This document shows, in pieces, positions 1-13,300 of a DNA stretch of 64,000 nucleotides. The first letter of the stretch is position 1. Each line of letters opens with the position of its first letter. A model generated the notes under the pieces. It saw only the letters and a program-made list of their open reading frames with translations, was not told the DNA's origin and searched no databases. The stretch lies in contig NC_135564.1 of assembly GCF_964340395.1 (NCBI RefSeq), forward strand, positions 17,398,931 through 17,462,930, in the 5' to 3' direction. Made by a program: the position numbers and the translations under genes. Source of the DNA: Glandiceps talaboti (lineage: Eukaryota; Hemichordata; Enteropneusta; Spengelidae).

Positions 1-624
1 GTATGTCAATGTTTATATACATGTACTATAAGTAATCATATGACAAACATCCTTTAAAGACAGTATTTCTCTTATCAAAGATACACAAGGTTTGAAAACT
101 TCCACAGGAAACCAACTATAGGATACAAGACGGCATGCATCTGTATTTATCTTAGTTCCTGATTTCAAGATTAATTTCACATTATTCTCCCTAAAACTAT
201 TGTAGAGGGCGCTATTCCATAACACTGTCATTTGACAATCTGGCAAATAGCTAACAGTCCAAAGTCATGAGGCATACTAAATACTAGATATCAACTCACT
301 TAGACTGGAACTTTTTTCATGTGATCTGAGTATATTTAAGTTCCTCCTAATAAAGGCTTTGTACATTTTGGTTTGACTCAAGAGAGTGTTTGACTAAACC
401 ATACAATGATTTACTGTTATACAGTCAAATCAGTGTAAATGAGAGAGAGTCTTGATGAAATTGGTCAGAAAGTATACAATCAATTTGTTGTCAAGACTGT
501 ATGTGTTATCTAAGCTGATTGATTCATCATTGATGTGGACTGTATTCCAGTGAAATTATAATAGTTTTATGGTGAGGATTGAGTCTTTGTGTGTATAGAA
601 CACTAAAATACCAGCTATGATGGT

Positions 625-626
<2 letters not shown>
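1..626. other. Non-coding, nothing recognised
   Basis: AT-rich sequence with only short scattered open frames on either strand. None resembles a known protein or ends in consistent splice sites. Confidence 0.6.
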
Positions 627-695
<69 letters not shown>

Positions 696-760
696 CGTGT
701 ATAACACTAAAATGTTAGCTTTGATGGTAAGTAGTCAGTGTGTGTATGTAGAACACTAAA
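595..760. repeat. (GT)n microsatellite inside a three-fold short duplication
   Basis: An almost pure GT tract at 627-701 (ending GCGCGCGTGTGCGTGT) sits between copies of AACACTAAAAT-GCTATGATGGT. The unit around AACACTAAAAT occurs three times (about 599, 704 and 751), so the microsatellite expanded in one unit of a small tandem duplication. Confidence 0.85.
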
Positions 761-2170
761 ATGCTCCAGCACTTTATGCTGATGAACAGCATTAACAGCA
801 TTTTCTAAGCAACATTCCAAGCCGTCCCTACATGCTGGTAGACAGCTCAGAACAGTCTTACATGTTTACACGCCATGCACACTTTGTGATGCTGATTTCA
901 TCGACGTTAATGTCAACTGTTGATGGTTAATGTGTACATTGTCATAGTAGGAAGTATCAACTGCATAGTCGCATACAATGGAATGGAATACCTGATTGAT
1001 TAACTATCTATTGGAATGTAAAACTTCAAAGAGAATTAAGTCTCTGATATCTGAACTATAGTTCAGAAATTTCAAGTTTGCCAATGTAAACTTTGTTATC
1101 AGTATCACAACAAATTTGCATTAATTGTTGTACTCATTGCTAACAGTCTGAACTTTATCACAACAAATTTACATAAATTGTTGCACATACTGTTGACTGC
1201 GCAAACTTTGTTGTCATGACATATCTACATATTACAAATGGCTGTGCATTCAATTTTGTAAAACTGGTATAAGGTATGATGTTGATGTTCTGCCACTGAG
1301 GGCACACTCCATATGGCAAATAAAATCATTCATTCCGGTGGCAAGCTACACATTACCCATTAAATAACTTGTAACAGGGCAACTAGCAAAAAAGAAAGCA
1401 GTAGTAAAACTGAATACTGTGATGCCAAAGCAGAGAACAGTTAATTCTCGCAAACGAGAGCTGTTATTTCTTCAAACTGGCTCGTTAAGAATGGTACCGT
1501 AAAACGGTCGTGGTTTGCAACGATGAGTACAGTTGTGTCACTCAATTACTGCAATGTTAGAAGATTGTTGTAATATCACTAAACTGCTGTTATGCTAAAA
1601 AACATTCAGTGACATCTGTGAACCACTGTGGTGCAATAATAAACCCTGTGATGCTACTTAACCATTGTGGTGTTACACAATAGTTCTGTGATGCCACTAA
1701 ACTACATGTAATGTGAAATACAACAGTGCAATGAGGACAGTAAGCCACCGTGCATTGACAGATGCAAATGAAAGATGAGCAGTAGATATAGACAAGGCAG
1801 ACATAGATGAAGAGCAGGACCAGTGAAGGAAATGTCATCTCAACTTATCACCTAAAGAAAAAGAAAACAGAAAGATCACTATAACTAAAGTGCAAAAATA
1901 AAAATTTCTAATCAAACCTCACTCCACACATTTTGGCCATGCTGTATAACTGATTTCATACAAGGAACTCTAAATGTAAGAACAGTATGGCAGATTTAAA
2001 GATGAACAACATAATGACAAACTGGTAATGTTTTAGATAAATCTCACATTGTATAATAATTACACTGATAGCTACTAGGGAATACTTCATTGTCATTGTA
2101 TGTCAAATTCACACTGTATGGAAGACAGTGCAAAACCTCTACTGATCAGTTAGATCTTTTTCTTGTCACT
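761..2170. other. Non-coding, nothing recognised
   Basis: No supported gene. It contains short ACAACAAATTTGCAT-like near-duplicates around 1107 and 1160, but no element boundaries could be drawn. Confidence 0.55.
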
Positions 2171-2171
2171 A

Positions 2172-2254
<83 letters not shown>

Positions 2255-2490
2255 CATGCACACATACACACACACACATGCATGCACACATACATATATA
2301 TACATACATAGTATACATACATAGAGACAAATAGACATAGACAGACACACAGACAGCCATACACAGACACACACACACATATATACATACACATAAATAC
2401 ACACAAATACATACATACACAAACATGTACATACACAAACACATATGACACACGTGCACCATGCACATCTTGCAAACACACACACATCAC
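2172..2490. repeat. (CA)n microsatellite with degenerate ACAT/ACAC extension
   Basis: Pure CA at 2172-2251, followed by interrupted CACA/CATA sequence to about 2490. Open frames called through it on both strands are artefacts of the repeat. Confidence 0.9.
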
Positions 2491-2983
2491 ATACATACAC
2501 TTGCAGACTTACATTCTTCTGTACATATAGCCATCCAAAATGACGGAAAACTTCAAAAAATAATCAATAGAATTAAATGGGGGTCACTGAGCAGGTGTAG
2601 TTTGATTTCAAACTTGTTTCTTTGTTTCATGTTTTCAATTACCCGGTAGTATGTAAATTTGGTCTTTGAAAAGTAAATCACTGGCCTTACAACCAGCTGA
2701 TTATCTACAAGTTAATTGAAATCATAAGAGAGATGTGATCACTAAACATTTCTATCACTTTTGACAAGTATCTTGTTTCAGTTGACATTTCCCCGGTCCA
2801 ATGCAAGGAATAACAGTCACATATTACATGCTGCAATTCTACAAATACACATTTCTCTAAAACGGTAGCCTACCTCGTCTTGTATTACTATTACAAGCTT
2901 TCCACAACAAGCTAACTTAAGGCTTTTGCCCTTAAAAGCACAGAACTCTGTTCTGAATTTGACCACATATTTCTTTACTAAAT

Positions 2984-3380
2984 CTACAGGAGAAATGAAG
3001 CTGCCTTGGTGTTCCACTCATGGGAGATGATGTTTTTGACACAAAGATAGACACAATTCAACTTTAGACTAACAATAACAGACACAATACAAACACACAA
3101 CAGGATCCTTGGCTCAATCACATTGAAAAGTGATAAAGCATTACTATTCTTTCACAGTGCAGTGGAAAACATGCTTCTGCTAAAAGAATTATACATGGAC
3201 TTGATGATTCAATTGCTTACTTCTCAACTGATAATCAACATGGTAACTTGACTACTTGTACATCCCACTGTTCACAGCACCTCAATAATTGTTTCTTTTC
3301 TATTTGAGGATGTTTCTGTGTGTAAAAAAAATATCACATCTCATTCATGAAACACCAAGGCATCTTCATTTCTCCTGTAA
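2984..3380. mobile_element. Inverted-repeat element, unclassified
   Basis: The arm at 2984-3031 (CTACAGGAGAAATGAAG through CTTGGTGTTCCACTCATG) is the reverse complement of 3333-3380 (CATGAAACACCAAGG through CATTTCTCCTGTAAGG), with weaker pairing continuing inward to about 3050 and 3310. The roughly 300-bp centre has no frame. It looks like an old foldback or MITE copy. Confidence 0.55.
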
Positions 3381-4223
3381 GGAGATCTTCAGGCATTTAT
3401 AATTAGCTACCCTCAGGTGGTGATGCAGTTACATCATATGTTTACATATACATTCCACTAAAATTTAGCAGAGCTGGTGGTAATTCCAAATTCAGAACAA
3501 GTCTGTGCTAATTCCAAGGGCAAAACCCTTAACTTGATGTACAGAACATCTTGAGATATTAACACCAAGACAAGTCTCTGGGCTACTAATATTTGAAATT
3601 AAAAAAAAAATCATGCCATGCAAATGAGATTCAAATTCATTAACTTCAATGAATAATTTTAATATAAAGCAAAGTTGAAAAAGCATGCATTCACTGCCTA
3701 AAAAAAATATACAATCGTGAGTTTTTTACTTTTAAATGGATTTCATATAAACTAGCACAAAAATAAATTAATCAATCATCCACAAATAAAATAGAATTAT
3801 CAATTATTTACAATATTTTCATTAGTACAAAAAAACAAAACTATTTTGCAACAATAAATTAACTTATTTTACATAAATTCATATCGTGAAGATCAACACA
3901 AATTATACATGCGTGTTGTGTTAGTGTCAGAATTTGCATATTATTATAGACAGTGGTCTGATTAATTAAGATTACAAAAAAAAAAATATTTACATAAACT
4001 ACAATAATGATGGTTAATAACACCTATAGTTAAGTACATTTATGATAATAATATAAAACTGCATAAATTATCCTGTATTAATAATTCATATCTCCCTGAT
4101 ATTATCTTTTGTATGGCAAACACAGATGAGAGGGACATTATATTTCATATTTTCGTTTTGATAATCTTATTATTATACTTCAATACCAAGAAATCATAAC
4201 TGAGAGCAATATTGATCAAGAGT

Positions 4224-4393
4224 CAGTGTGCCCTCTATATCCAGTTTGATGGGCCACTGACACACAATTTCTAGTGACACATCAAAATTTGGTGTTCCTC
4301 TATCTCTTACTATGTGGTGACTCACAAGAAATGCCAGTTTTTATCATTTTGACTCACAACAACAAAATGTGGCTATCATTAGAGGACACACTG
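4224..4393. mobile_element. hAT-like MITE, CAGTGTGCCCTCTA ends (copy 1)
   Basis: Starts CAGTGTGCCCTCTA and ends TTAGAGGACACACTG, an imperfect terminal inverted repeat of a type common in hAT non-autonomous elements. The flanks TCAAGAGT and ATGAGAGT could be a decayed 8-bp target duplication. The interior (CACACAATTTCTAGTGACAC and AGAAATGCCAGTTTTTATCA) recurs at 34270-34432. Confidence 0.65.
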
Positions 4394-4399
4394 ATGAGA

Positions 4400-4620
4400 G
4401 TCCATGCTGTCTTCTTCTACAGGGAATAAAATGCCCTATAGTGAGCATAAGTTCAAGGTTATAATTTCTGGCTGCAACCATAGGAAAACAGTCTTATGGT
4501 TGGTACAGTGGCATTGGCTTGTCTGGAATCCATGCTATCCTGTTCTACAGTGAGATAAAATGGTCTATGGTGAACACAAGTTCAAGGCTATGCATGACTC
4601 TAACTGCAAGTCACAGAAGA
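4400..4620. repeat. Two diverged ~115-bp direct copies
   Basis: 4405-4500 and 4524-4612 share CCATGCT-TCTTCTACAG, ATAAAATG-CCTATAGTGA and CACAAGTTCAAGG blocks in the same order. Direct duplication; no function seen. Confidence 0.5.
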
Positions 4621-5451
4621 ACAATTTTTTGAAGCATAGGGAACACCCTTATGGGAAATAAAGTCATTTTCATATTCAGCGAGTCTCCAGAATGATTTTA
4701 TCATTTGACTTTACTTACTACTATGAAAATCAAACTATGGGCAAACTAAGATAGACACAAACTCAAACTACAACAACAACTGTTGTTGTATGTGGTAGGT
4801 TATACAAGGGAATGATAGCAGTGCCTTGGTTATGTGGATACAATCACTCTGTATTCAAGATAGTGTAAACACTGAACAAGGTTCAAAGTGCAGGCAAACT
4901 TGCTATCAGAGATGCCACCCTTTTGTGAGAATAACTACACCAAAATCCATTGATAGCTAATATAAACATACGTGCAACAAAAAATAGTTTGCCAATAGCT
5001 TGATTTCCAATTTTTTCTACCCATAATTACTAGAATTTTTTTCTACACACAAATTCTAAACCATAAATGGATGTGTTTTATAACAAATACAACATAATTC
5101 CCTGGCATTTAATTACATAAATATGAAAAGTAATGTTATTCTCATCTCTGTTTAATATTGCCTTTTATATTAATGATTACATAGTGCATATTTCATATCA
5201 GTATGCATGCCATTTTCTTAACATTTTGATTTCCATATCATTATCTTCTTCTCCTCTTGAGCACCTTAACACATATTATCCACACCTTATTGTCCACTAC
5301 ATCCCCTGGATTGAAAGATTTGTCACTGCTGGTACTCCTCTTAACTCTTAAAAGGCAAGAATAGTGAATTCACTATGTTTGATACAAGCTTGGATGTTAC
5401 ATGTAAATAAGATAAAATGCGCTGTTTTTATTCATTGTCACTTATCAGTAA

Positions 5452-5884
5452 GGAGCTGGCACTGAAGTCGGAAGTGATATATGGGCCTTGGTAGAGAACT
5501 GGTTTACTACTTGTATTGTTCTATAATTACCATAACAATAGAAACAGTTGACAGTATGAATAATGGAAGTTGCCTACCAAGGCCAATAGACCTTTCTAAA
5601 ATTTGCCACGATGGCGCTCTACTTCCTGTCTGTGTGTACCTTGGGGGTATACATGGTATATGTTACTCAGTTAATCATAGAGCACTGCTACTTTCCTCAA
5701 TCTCTGAACAATACGAAAAACATCCCTGATTTACACTTCTACAGAATACCATAGGACAAAGAAATGGTACAATGAGGTATGATATTCCCAATTTGAGCAA
5801 GGGCGCTGTATTCTCAATTTCCTGTTTGCAGTCTGCAATGGCCTATACATCACTTCCACCTAAGTTCTGTCTGATGCCAGCTCC
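5452..5884. mobile_element. Inverted-repeat element, ~433 bp, unclassified
   Basis: Left end GGAGCTGGCACTGAAGTC-GGAAGTGATATATGGGCC; right end GGCCTATACATCACTTCC through TGATGCCAGCTCC, giving arms of about 40 bp that pair imperfectly. The short open frame at 5481-5729 lies inside it and resembles no known protein. Confidence 0.6.
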
Positions 5885-6386
5885 ATACTAATATGTGAAA
5901 ATATATAACCAACACATTTCATATCATTTAATATTCAAATTTTTACCAAAAATATTGAATTTAGAAGGTTTCCTTTTCCTTTAATGAGTGATTACAGAAG
6001 TGTACACAATGATGATGAATCTTTCAGTCTACATCCAAACCCTCTCCTCCTCACATCTCCCCTCCCAATGCTACCCCTCCAAATCTACACCATACTCTCC
6101 CCTACCAATGTATAGAATATCTTCTAAATTCTGGATGAAATTTAAGGTCATCAGTTTTGTAAGTCTCTCCACAAAGAGTTTTATATTATGATTTTTAACA
6201 TATAAATTACAAAATCATATTAGCACCAAAACATCAAACTGAATGAAAACTGATAAATAACAAGACTGAGAATGTCTGGGTGATTCTGTAGCAATTCTAC
6301 ATGCTAGCTTGATCTTACACATCAAATACTTTGATATTATTCTCCAATATATTCTTTGTTCAGCTGGAGAAAATATGAGTGACCTA

Positions 6387-6690
6387 AGGGGCCTTGTCAC
6401 TTGATTAGAAGTGACAAAACCCCAACCTCACAAGTATTTTCCAGTTGACTAAAGAAAAATACTGGAGAATAACACAAATATACCTATGCAAGCACAATTT
6501 ATGAAAGAAACTGGAAGAGTTATGGTATCTTGAATGTTTTGACTCATATTGCAAGCATCATAGAACAAATACTGTAGATATGCATTGTCATGGCATAGCA
6601 CACCCAAAGTATAAATCACATATTTTTTGTTTGAACTTGTTCAACTTGGCTTGCGTGTGATACGATAAGAAGTATCTTTGATAAAACAAA
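6387..6690. repeat. Interspersed repeat, copy 1 (with 11566-11880)
   Basis: GGCCTTGTCAC, GTGACAAA-CCCC, ATACTGGAGAATAA, TTTTGACTCAT, TGTCATG and CAACTTGGCTTGCGTGTG occur in the same order at 11566-11880 (GAGCCTTGTCAC to CAACTTGGCTTGCATGTG). This is an old interspersed family of about 300 bp; the class is not clear. It lies just downstream of the CEP78 stop and could be within its 3' UTR. Confidence 0.6.
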
Positions 6691-6915
6691 AGAAAAGTAA
6701 TTCAAGATCGATTTCTATTGCATAAGTTTCTGGTAGAACAAGTAAGATATGTTGTGTTGTCCGTGTTCATCGACCGAAGAGTGAAGGCACCACGACGCAG
6801 TATACCTTACAGACTCTACTCTTTGTGGAGAGAACTGACATTAGGGGTAATCCCGAAAAATGACCTACATGGCTTAATTCTCCCCTAATCCCCCTACATC
6901 ACTAATCACACATTT

Positions 6916-7399
6916 CTATGTTTCTGAACCCTCCTCCTCTCCAATCACAATAGGTTGGGGGGCAACCTCAGCCTGCATGGAATCAATCTGATCACTATCA
7001 TGCCCCCCATTAACATGGGCTGGGGGGATAGCTACTTTTTGCTCCCCATCACCAATCAACTCATTCTCCTCAACCTCAAAGTCATCCTCATAATCTTTCT
7101 CTTCATCAGGGTCAAGTTCATTCTCATTGGCCTTGACCTCTACCTCATGTGTTTCTTTGTCTTCAGGTACATGGTGTTCAGCCCTGTCATGGAGGTCACT
7201 GCCATTCTGTTGTCGCCCTGGTTGTGACGGTTCCTGATTCCATGCTTCCTGAGGTACTGTAGGTGGGGGTGGGGGTTGTTTGTATGTGGAGGGAGGGGGT
7301 TGGTATGGTTGGGGTTGATGCTGCTGAAGTATCGATGCTACTCCTGGTCTCCTGATGTCTTCTGGTGTGAGACCCACCAGAGTACACAGCTGACCAAGA
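6916..7399 (-). CDS. CEP78: CEP78 last coding exon with proline-rich and acidic tail
   Basis: Residues 581-741 and the TAG stop at 6918-6916. It begins by finishing the conserved [11 protein letters not shown] block. A proline/glutamine stretch ([19 protein letters not shown]) and an acidic run ([18 protein letters not shown]) follow. I see no match of the tail to the human protein; it is probably disordered. Confidence 0.93.
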
Positions 7400-10300
7400 C
7401 TGCAAGCAAACACAGACAGAGAGACAGAAAATTAGCATATTACAAACTGAAATGGCAAGTACAGATACATGTGCAAAATGTTTCAGTCATAGCATCTCTA
7501 AGCAGATAAAGGACCGTATATTATATGCAAATCACCTAATTAATATGCAGATAAATATATTACACGCAAAACATTACACTGTTTCTTACCCAGCATCTCT
7601 CAGCAGATCAAGGAATGCATGGAATTTATTGAAGGAAGCTTCTATACTGTCCAAGACACTTTCATCTTCAAAATCTGGAATGTCCATTCCTATAGGCTTT
7701 GTTCTAAAGGGTGATGACGGTCCTCTTGCCTCCATTAACTGCAGTTGGTGTTTAAGACGACTGTTTTCAACTTCCAACTGGAGTAAAAAAAAAATAGAGG
7801 AAAGCTTTAAATACAAGTATAATTTCTTATATTTTATACCAAAAGCAAAAGAGGCTTAGCCTCACAGTTATGAGAACCTACCTTTGTGATTTATTTCTAG
7901 GCTACAAAGCTACAAAAACATACATTTTTCTATGCTTACAATTTATGAGAAAAAATTACTTTTTTAAGTAGCCTACATTAAATGGCTTAATATTGATGAC
8001 AAACAAAATAATTACTTTCCCAGGTTAGTACTGAAGAACAGATTCAAGTTTAACTGTCCAAGCCACCCTCAATTTCATAATTTTTCACTTGTGCTCATTT
8101 TGTTTTTAACCCTCTCTATATAGTAGAGTAACCCTCTCTATGCTGCAGTGAGTGAACCACTTGATTTAATGGGGATGGGGGCGGTTTAGGGGGTTTGGTT
8201 CTAGCCCGACAGATCCAGGCATTCCTTCCACTTATAAAATGCACTTTTTGGGGTATTGAGTGATTACATACGTGGACCAACGGCTGGCTCTCAGACTAGG
8301 GGCTTTCTTTGTCACGATGCTTGGCACAGCTAATGTCCACATTTGTTTATATAAAAAAAAGATACTTATGTATTACTTCAAATGAAAATTAATCTCTTTT
8401 TGTAAACCATAGTATTGAATTCAACTTTTGTTCCAAACACAAACTCCAAAATTGTACCTGAAATTTTCGACTGCACACTTCAGTTTTTGTCAACAGATTG
8501 ACCCACTATTCAAGTTTGTGTTTGCAACAAAAGTTTAATTCGATACTAGATACTTATATATTCCAAGTCAAATAGAACACAGGAAATGAACTCCACCTAC
8601 CTCCACTATCCTGGCATCACCTGCAGCCCTGGCTCTACTTTCCACAAAAAATCTTCTTTTCACTTCCTCTAATTCCACTTGTAAATCCTTAATGTGTCTG
8701 ACATCTACTTCATAACTGTTATCTAGTAGTACACTAGGATGTTGTTGTAGTTGTTTGTCATGCTGTAAAAGTCTCATACTAGTAATGGGTGTAGTGCCGT
8801 CAGTGGCTGCATCCATGTCAGATGGAGTACTGCATTTATGCATATGAATAGTGGATGATGTAATATCAGGTGTGGAACTCTCACAGTTGGCTTCTATTGA
8901 TAACATCCCGGGATCACGATCCGCTGGGTAATTTCTGGAATTGTGACGTTTGAAGGGATATCATTTTAACAGTGAATTCATGGAAGTAAAATATCAACTG
9001 ACCCTACAAATCACAATTTAATTTTACATGAGGTTCTCAAAAAATTATTGGCAAATCACAAACAAACTTTTTTGTGAAGAGGTATGATATAAATCTTTCT
9101 GAAACACTGACCCTTTGTAAAATTGTTACAAGTTATTAAGAAAAAACATAAATTGAGATCTGTAGAGGTTATTGTCCCTTTACTTTACAAGAGCAACCAA
9201 CACATTATTTTGAACGTGACAAATAAATTACCCTGTAATAAACATGCCATAAGCCATATACTGTAAAACTAGATATTTTCACTACTTCAAAATTTTGCAA
9301 TTTTACAGTCTTCAACAAGTTCTCAAAGACTAATTTTCACCAGACAGGTACATTGTGTTCATGTGCAAGAAGGCATTTTAGTCACTATTTATTTTTGCAT
9401 TTTTGTTTTCCAGTGAAAATAAGTCTTTAGCGAAAATTCCAGGTTTACAGTATTGTAACGTCAGTGTTCTTCATAAATTGTTTAGTTTCAAAATCATAAA
9501 GGCCAATGTTGACTAGGATTAAAATTTAGGTGTGAAAAACAGTTTTCTGACAGAGCTAGAGAAAAAGTTGGTCCAGAACAAAAGAATAATCCTAAGTAAT
9601 TATTATATCTCCACTGATAAAATACCAACAACAGAACCTGGGATTACAAGATGGGCCTTTAACACTCCACAAAATTGTAGTCACATCAAAACAGCTCTAC
9701 ATTCTCTTGTCATCAATCTACAACTGGTTGCCATGATAATACTTACATGTGTCTGGAAGCTCTAGCTGCTGTCCTCCAAGGTATAAATCCTGGTCCTGGT
9801 TTAGTCACCTCTGGTGGTGAATTCCCGGAATGTCGACTGATAGTTCTCGTTGACACAGCTGATCTAGTTCGTGACCTGGATGCACCAGTACTAATACGAA
9901 TTGTTGTCTTTCTGCCAAAGCTGCTGTTCAGTGTTTTTGTTTTCTTACGAGATTTTGACTTTTTACTTCCTTCTCTTGGAGAAGTTATTTTCAGCCATTT
10001 ATACTATGGGAAAAAAGCAAAAAATCTAAGACTCTTAAAATAATCCCTTGCTACAGAGTTTTACAAAAAATACCTTTTCAAAGTTTAGCCTTCTTGTTTG
10101 AGTTTTACAAAGTTACCCTGACAAAAAAAACAGTATCACGTAAGTCGTAACACAGTTGTTAATGACACATTAAACTAAACACAACATTATAAGTTGCCAA
10201 TAAAGTTTTATTTATCATTAAATAAATGAGTCTCATTCACCACAATATTTGCAAGGTAATATTCAAAGCATTCACATTTATATTGACACGTTGAATTCTA

Positions 10301-13300
10301 ATAAAATGTTTTAGTTTCTGTTTGTAGCTTCATTCGCCACATGTCCATACACATGACATTTCTAGCAATCAGTATCAATGTTACAATGAATGACTGATTA
10401 TTCCCAAGAAAACAGCCGACCTCTACCTCTGTCTCCCAAGCCGACCTCTACCTCTGTCTCCCTAGAAATCAGTCGACTTCTACCTCTGTCTCCAAAGAAA
10501 TCAGTCGACTTCTACCTCTATCTCCCAAGTTGACTTCTAACCTCTGTCTCCCAAGAAATCAGCCGACTTCTACCTCTGTCTCCCAAGAAATCAGCCGACT
10601 TCTACCTCTATCTCCCAAGAAATGAGCTGATTTTATGTTAATCTTACCTCTGTCTCCTGTCCACCACTGTTGATAAGTACTTGTTCCATCACGTCTTTAA
10701 GTAAATCCCTGTCTGTCAAGACATCAATAAAAAACATATAAAAAACGTGTTTAATCTTTTCTGGTCACAATTCTACTGTATAAACCAGGGCTTGAATTTA
10801 ACTTCTACAGTTGGTAGTTCATGGCATGGCTACATCACAATCTGTTATTTTGCTTTGTTTCTCATGAACTGATTGATTGAAAAATATGCATGCAAAGTGA
10901 ATGGTTGTAATGGTGAGTGATAACACTTTATATTACTATCTGTGAACTGCGTACATCTAATTGCAAAATAGTACATACAAATCAAACATTAGATCTAGCT
11001 CGCATGCACTACAGAACAAAGAACTTAGATTTGAAGATCAAAAGAAAACAGGAAAATGAGTTAAAACACATTCAAGGTAGCGACACATGTTACCCCTATA
11101 ACTGCATCTAATGTCCTCTACAAGGTAGCCTCACCCACAAATGTACTGTCTCTGTCGAATTCTCAGACGGAAATAAAAAGTAATGATTTGCTAAGAATAT
11201 CAGTTAATTTCTGTGTATGACTCATACAGAACACTATATGTGAATCACTGTGTAAAGTCATAGGTATCTAAGACTGAGTCATTCTAACAGCTGAATTGTC
11301 TACTTAGTATCAATACTTAGATAATATTCCCTCATAATTTTCTTTTTTCAGCCAAGGATCATAAGCAGGGATGTAGATAAGGGCCAATAGGTGGCAAAAA
11401 CTGGTTACTCAACACTAATGTGTTGGCTACTTTTTCAGGTTTTTGTTAAAATTCTTTGTTTCAGCCAATATATTTCTATCATTGAGTAGATTTATGGGTT
11501 TTGTTCAAACCTACTTTTCACATTTTACAGACTACTTTTACAATTAGCTACATCCCCCAGGCCCAATAAGGAGCCTTGTCACTATGAGTCAAAGACGAAT
11601 AGAGTGACAAACCCCTTTATGCCAGGAATATTTTATGGTTGAATGAAGGAAAGTATTGTAGAATAATACATGATTATACCTCGACAAACTTAATTCTAGA
11701 AAAAATGTGGAAAATAAAGATAATTTGGATTGTTTTCACTCATTTTGCGACCTTTACAAAACTATGACATTGTGTCATGATGTAGAACTACCAGGGTATA
11801 TATTCCACATTTTCTGTTCAAACACAACGTACAACTTGGCTTGCATGTGGTATAATGAACTATATTTGTCCTCAATGTTTTCAAATTTCCATTTTTTCAC
11901 TTCTTAAGTACTTTTTTTCACACTTTTCTTTGGCAAAAAGCTTTCCACATTATGCTTTCAAGGTTAATGTACAACTTCATGCTCATGCCAAATAAAAAAT
12001 AGTTGTTTGGTTCCAGTTAGCTGACCCCACCTTGTTTTTCATGCCGACCCTAAACTTTTTTTTACATATTCCAGAAAAATAATTATAATAAAATTGTGAA
12101 AATTACAAGAAATAGTGGATGCGGAAACTTAAAAAGACAATATAAAACTATTCTTCCAATCTGTAATGGCTGTACATCTGATAGGAAGAAATAAACAACA
12201 CAGAGACCATTTGGAAAACAATGCAAAACCTGAACTAGACACTCACACATGAAAAAAAAATATACAATAAAATAAAATAAAAAATCTACCTACCCCACCT
12301 ATTTTTAAATTGAATGTAATCGGAACCACACAATTTTTTTTTACGCCTTAGTTTGAACAAATACATTTTCCACAATAATTTGGTTAGGATCTTTTGGATT
12401 CACTTATTTTTAAGTTTGATAATGACTACATTACTAAATATGCCAATCTGTATGAAACCGCATTCAAAACTGTGGCAAACATCAAAGCTTGTTCCTGGTC
12501 CTGTTGAAATCATTACAGAAACTTGGTTGACCACCATCTTGTTGTCAAGGAAATCATTAATCTGAAATTTTACGATACACTTTCGTAACACAGAGGCTGG
12601 ATAGCACATATACACTCAATCTGTGTGAAAAATCCCTTAAAACTTTGCCAAATTAAAATTTGTTACTGATCAAGTTGAAATAAGTCCAGAAATTTGCTTG
12701 TGCACCATCTTGTTGCCATCTTGTTGTCAAGGAAACTGTCAATCTAGTATTTTCCCTTAGTCTTAACACAGAGGTTAGTTTCTGCTTAGTTTTCATTCAT
12801 TCATAATCAAGCCATGGATAGTAAAGTCTACATATACTCACCAATAAGTGGATTTTTCCTTAGATCTAAAACTACTAGAGTAGAGTTAGTTTTTAAAACA
12901 TCCAGTAAAGCTTTAGCTCCTATATCTGATACTCCACACTGTTGCATATCAAGGGCTGAGGAGAGACACAAACAAACAAATTATTGCAAGAAAGTTTCTA
13001 CTCAAAGATTCAAATGCAAAGTAGTTCTTTAAAAAGCTTGTTTTTCGTAAAAAAAAATTTGGATTCTTGTTTCTGTATGTGATTTACTAGTCATATCTTC
13101 TTTAATTTTTAGTAGTGTATGTATTTTAATTTTCTATTAGTGCTGCTCTTAACATGCTTAGTGAGCCCCTGATACAAAGGGGATGCAATAAATAAATAAA
13201 TAAATAAATAAGTCTGTACATATTGCTGGAATAAATTACTGACTGTTTTGCAGTTAATAATACAACATTATACATCTGTTTCTACAAGAGACTGTGGATC

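Noticed and set aside
2146-2500. Long cysteine/valine-rich open frames in the CA/GT repeat
   Set aside because: They are translations of a dinucleotide repeat in three frames; no gene signals.
6955-7509. Plus-strand and alternate minus-strand frames over CEP78 exon 10
   Set aside because: Shadows of the real exon; they overlap its conserved frame and show no family similarity.
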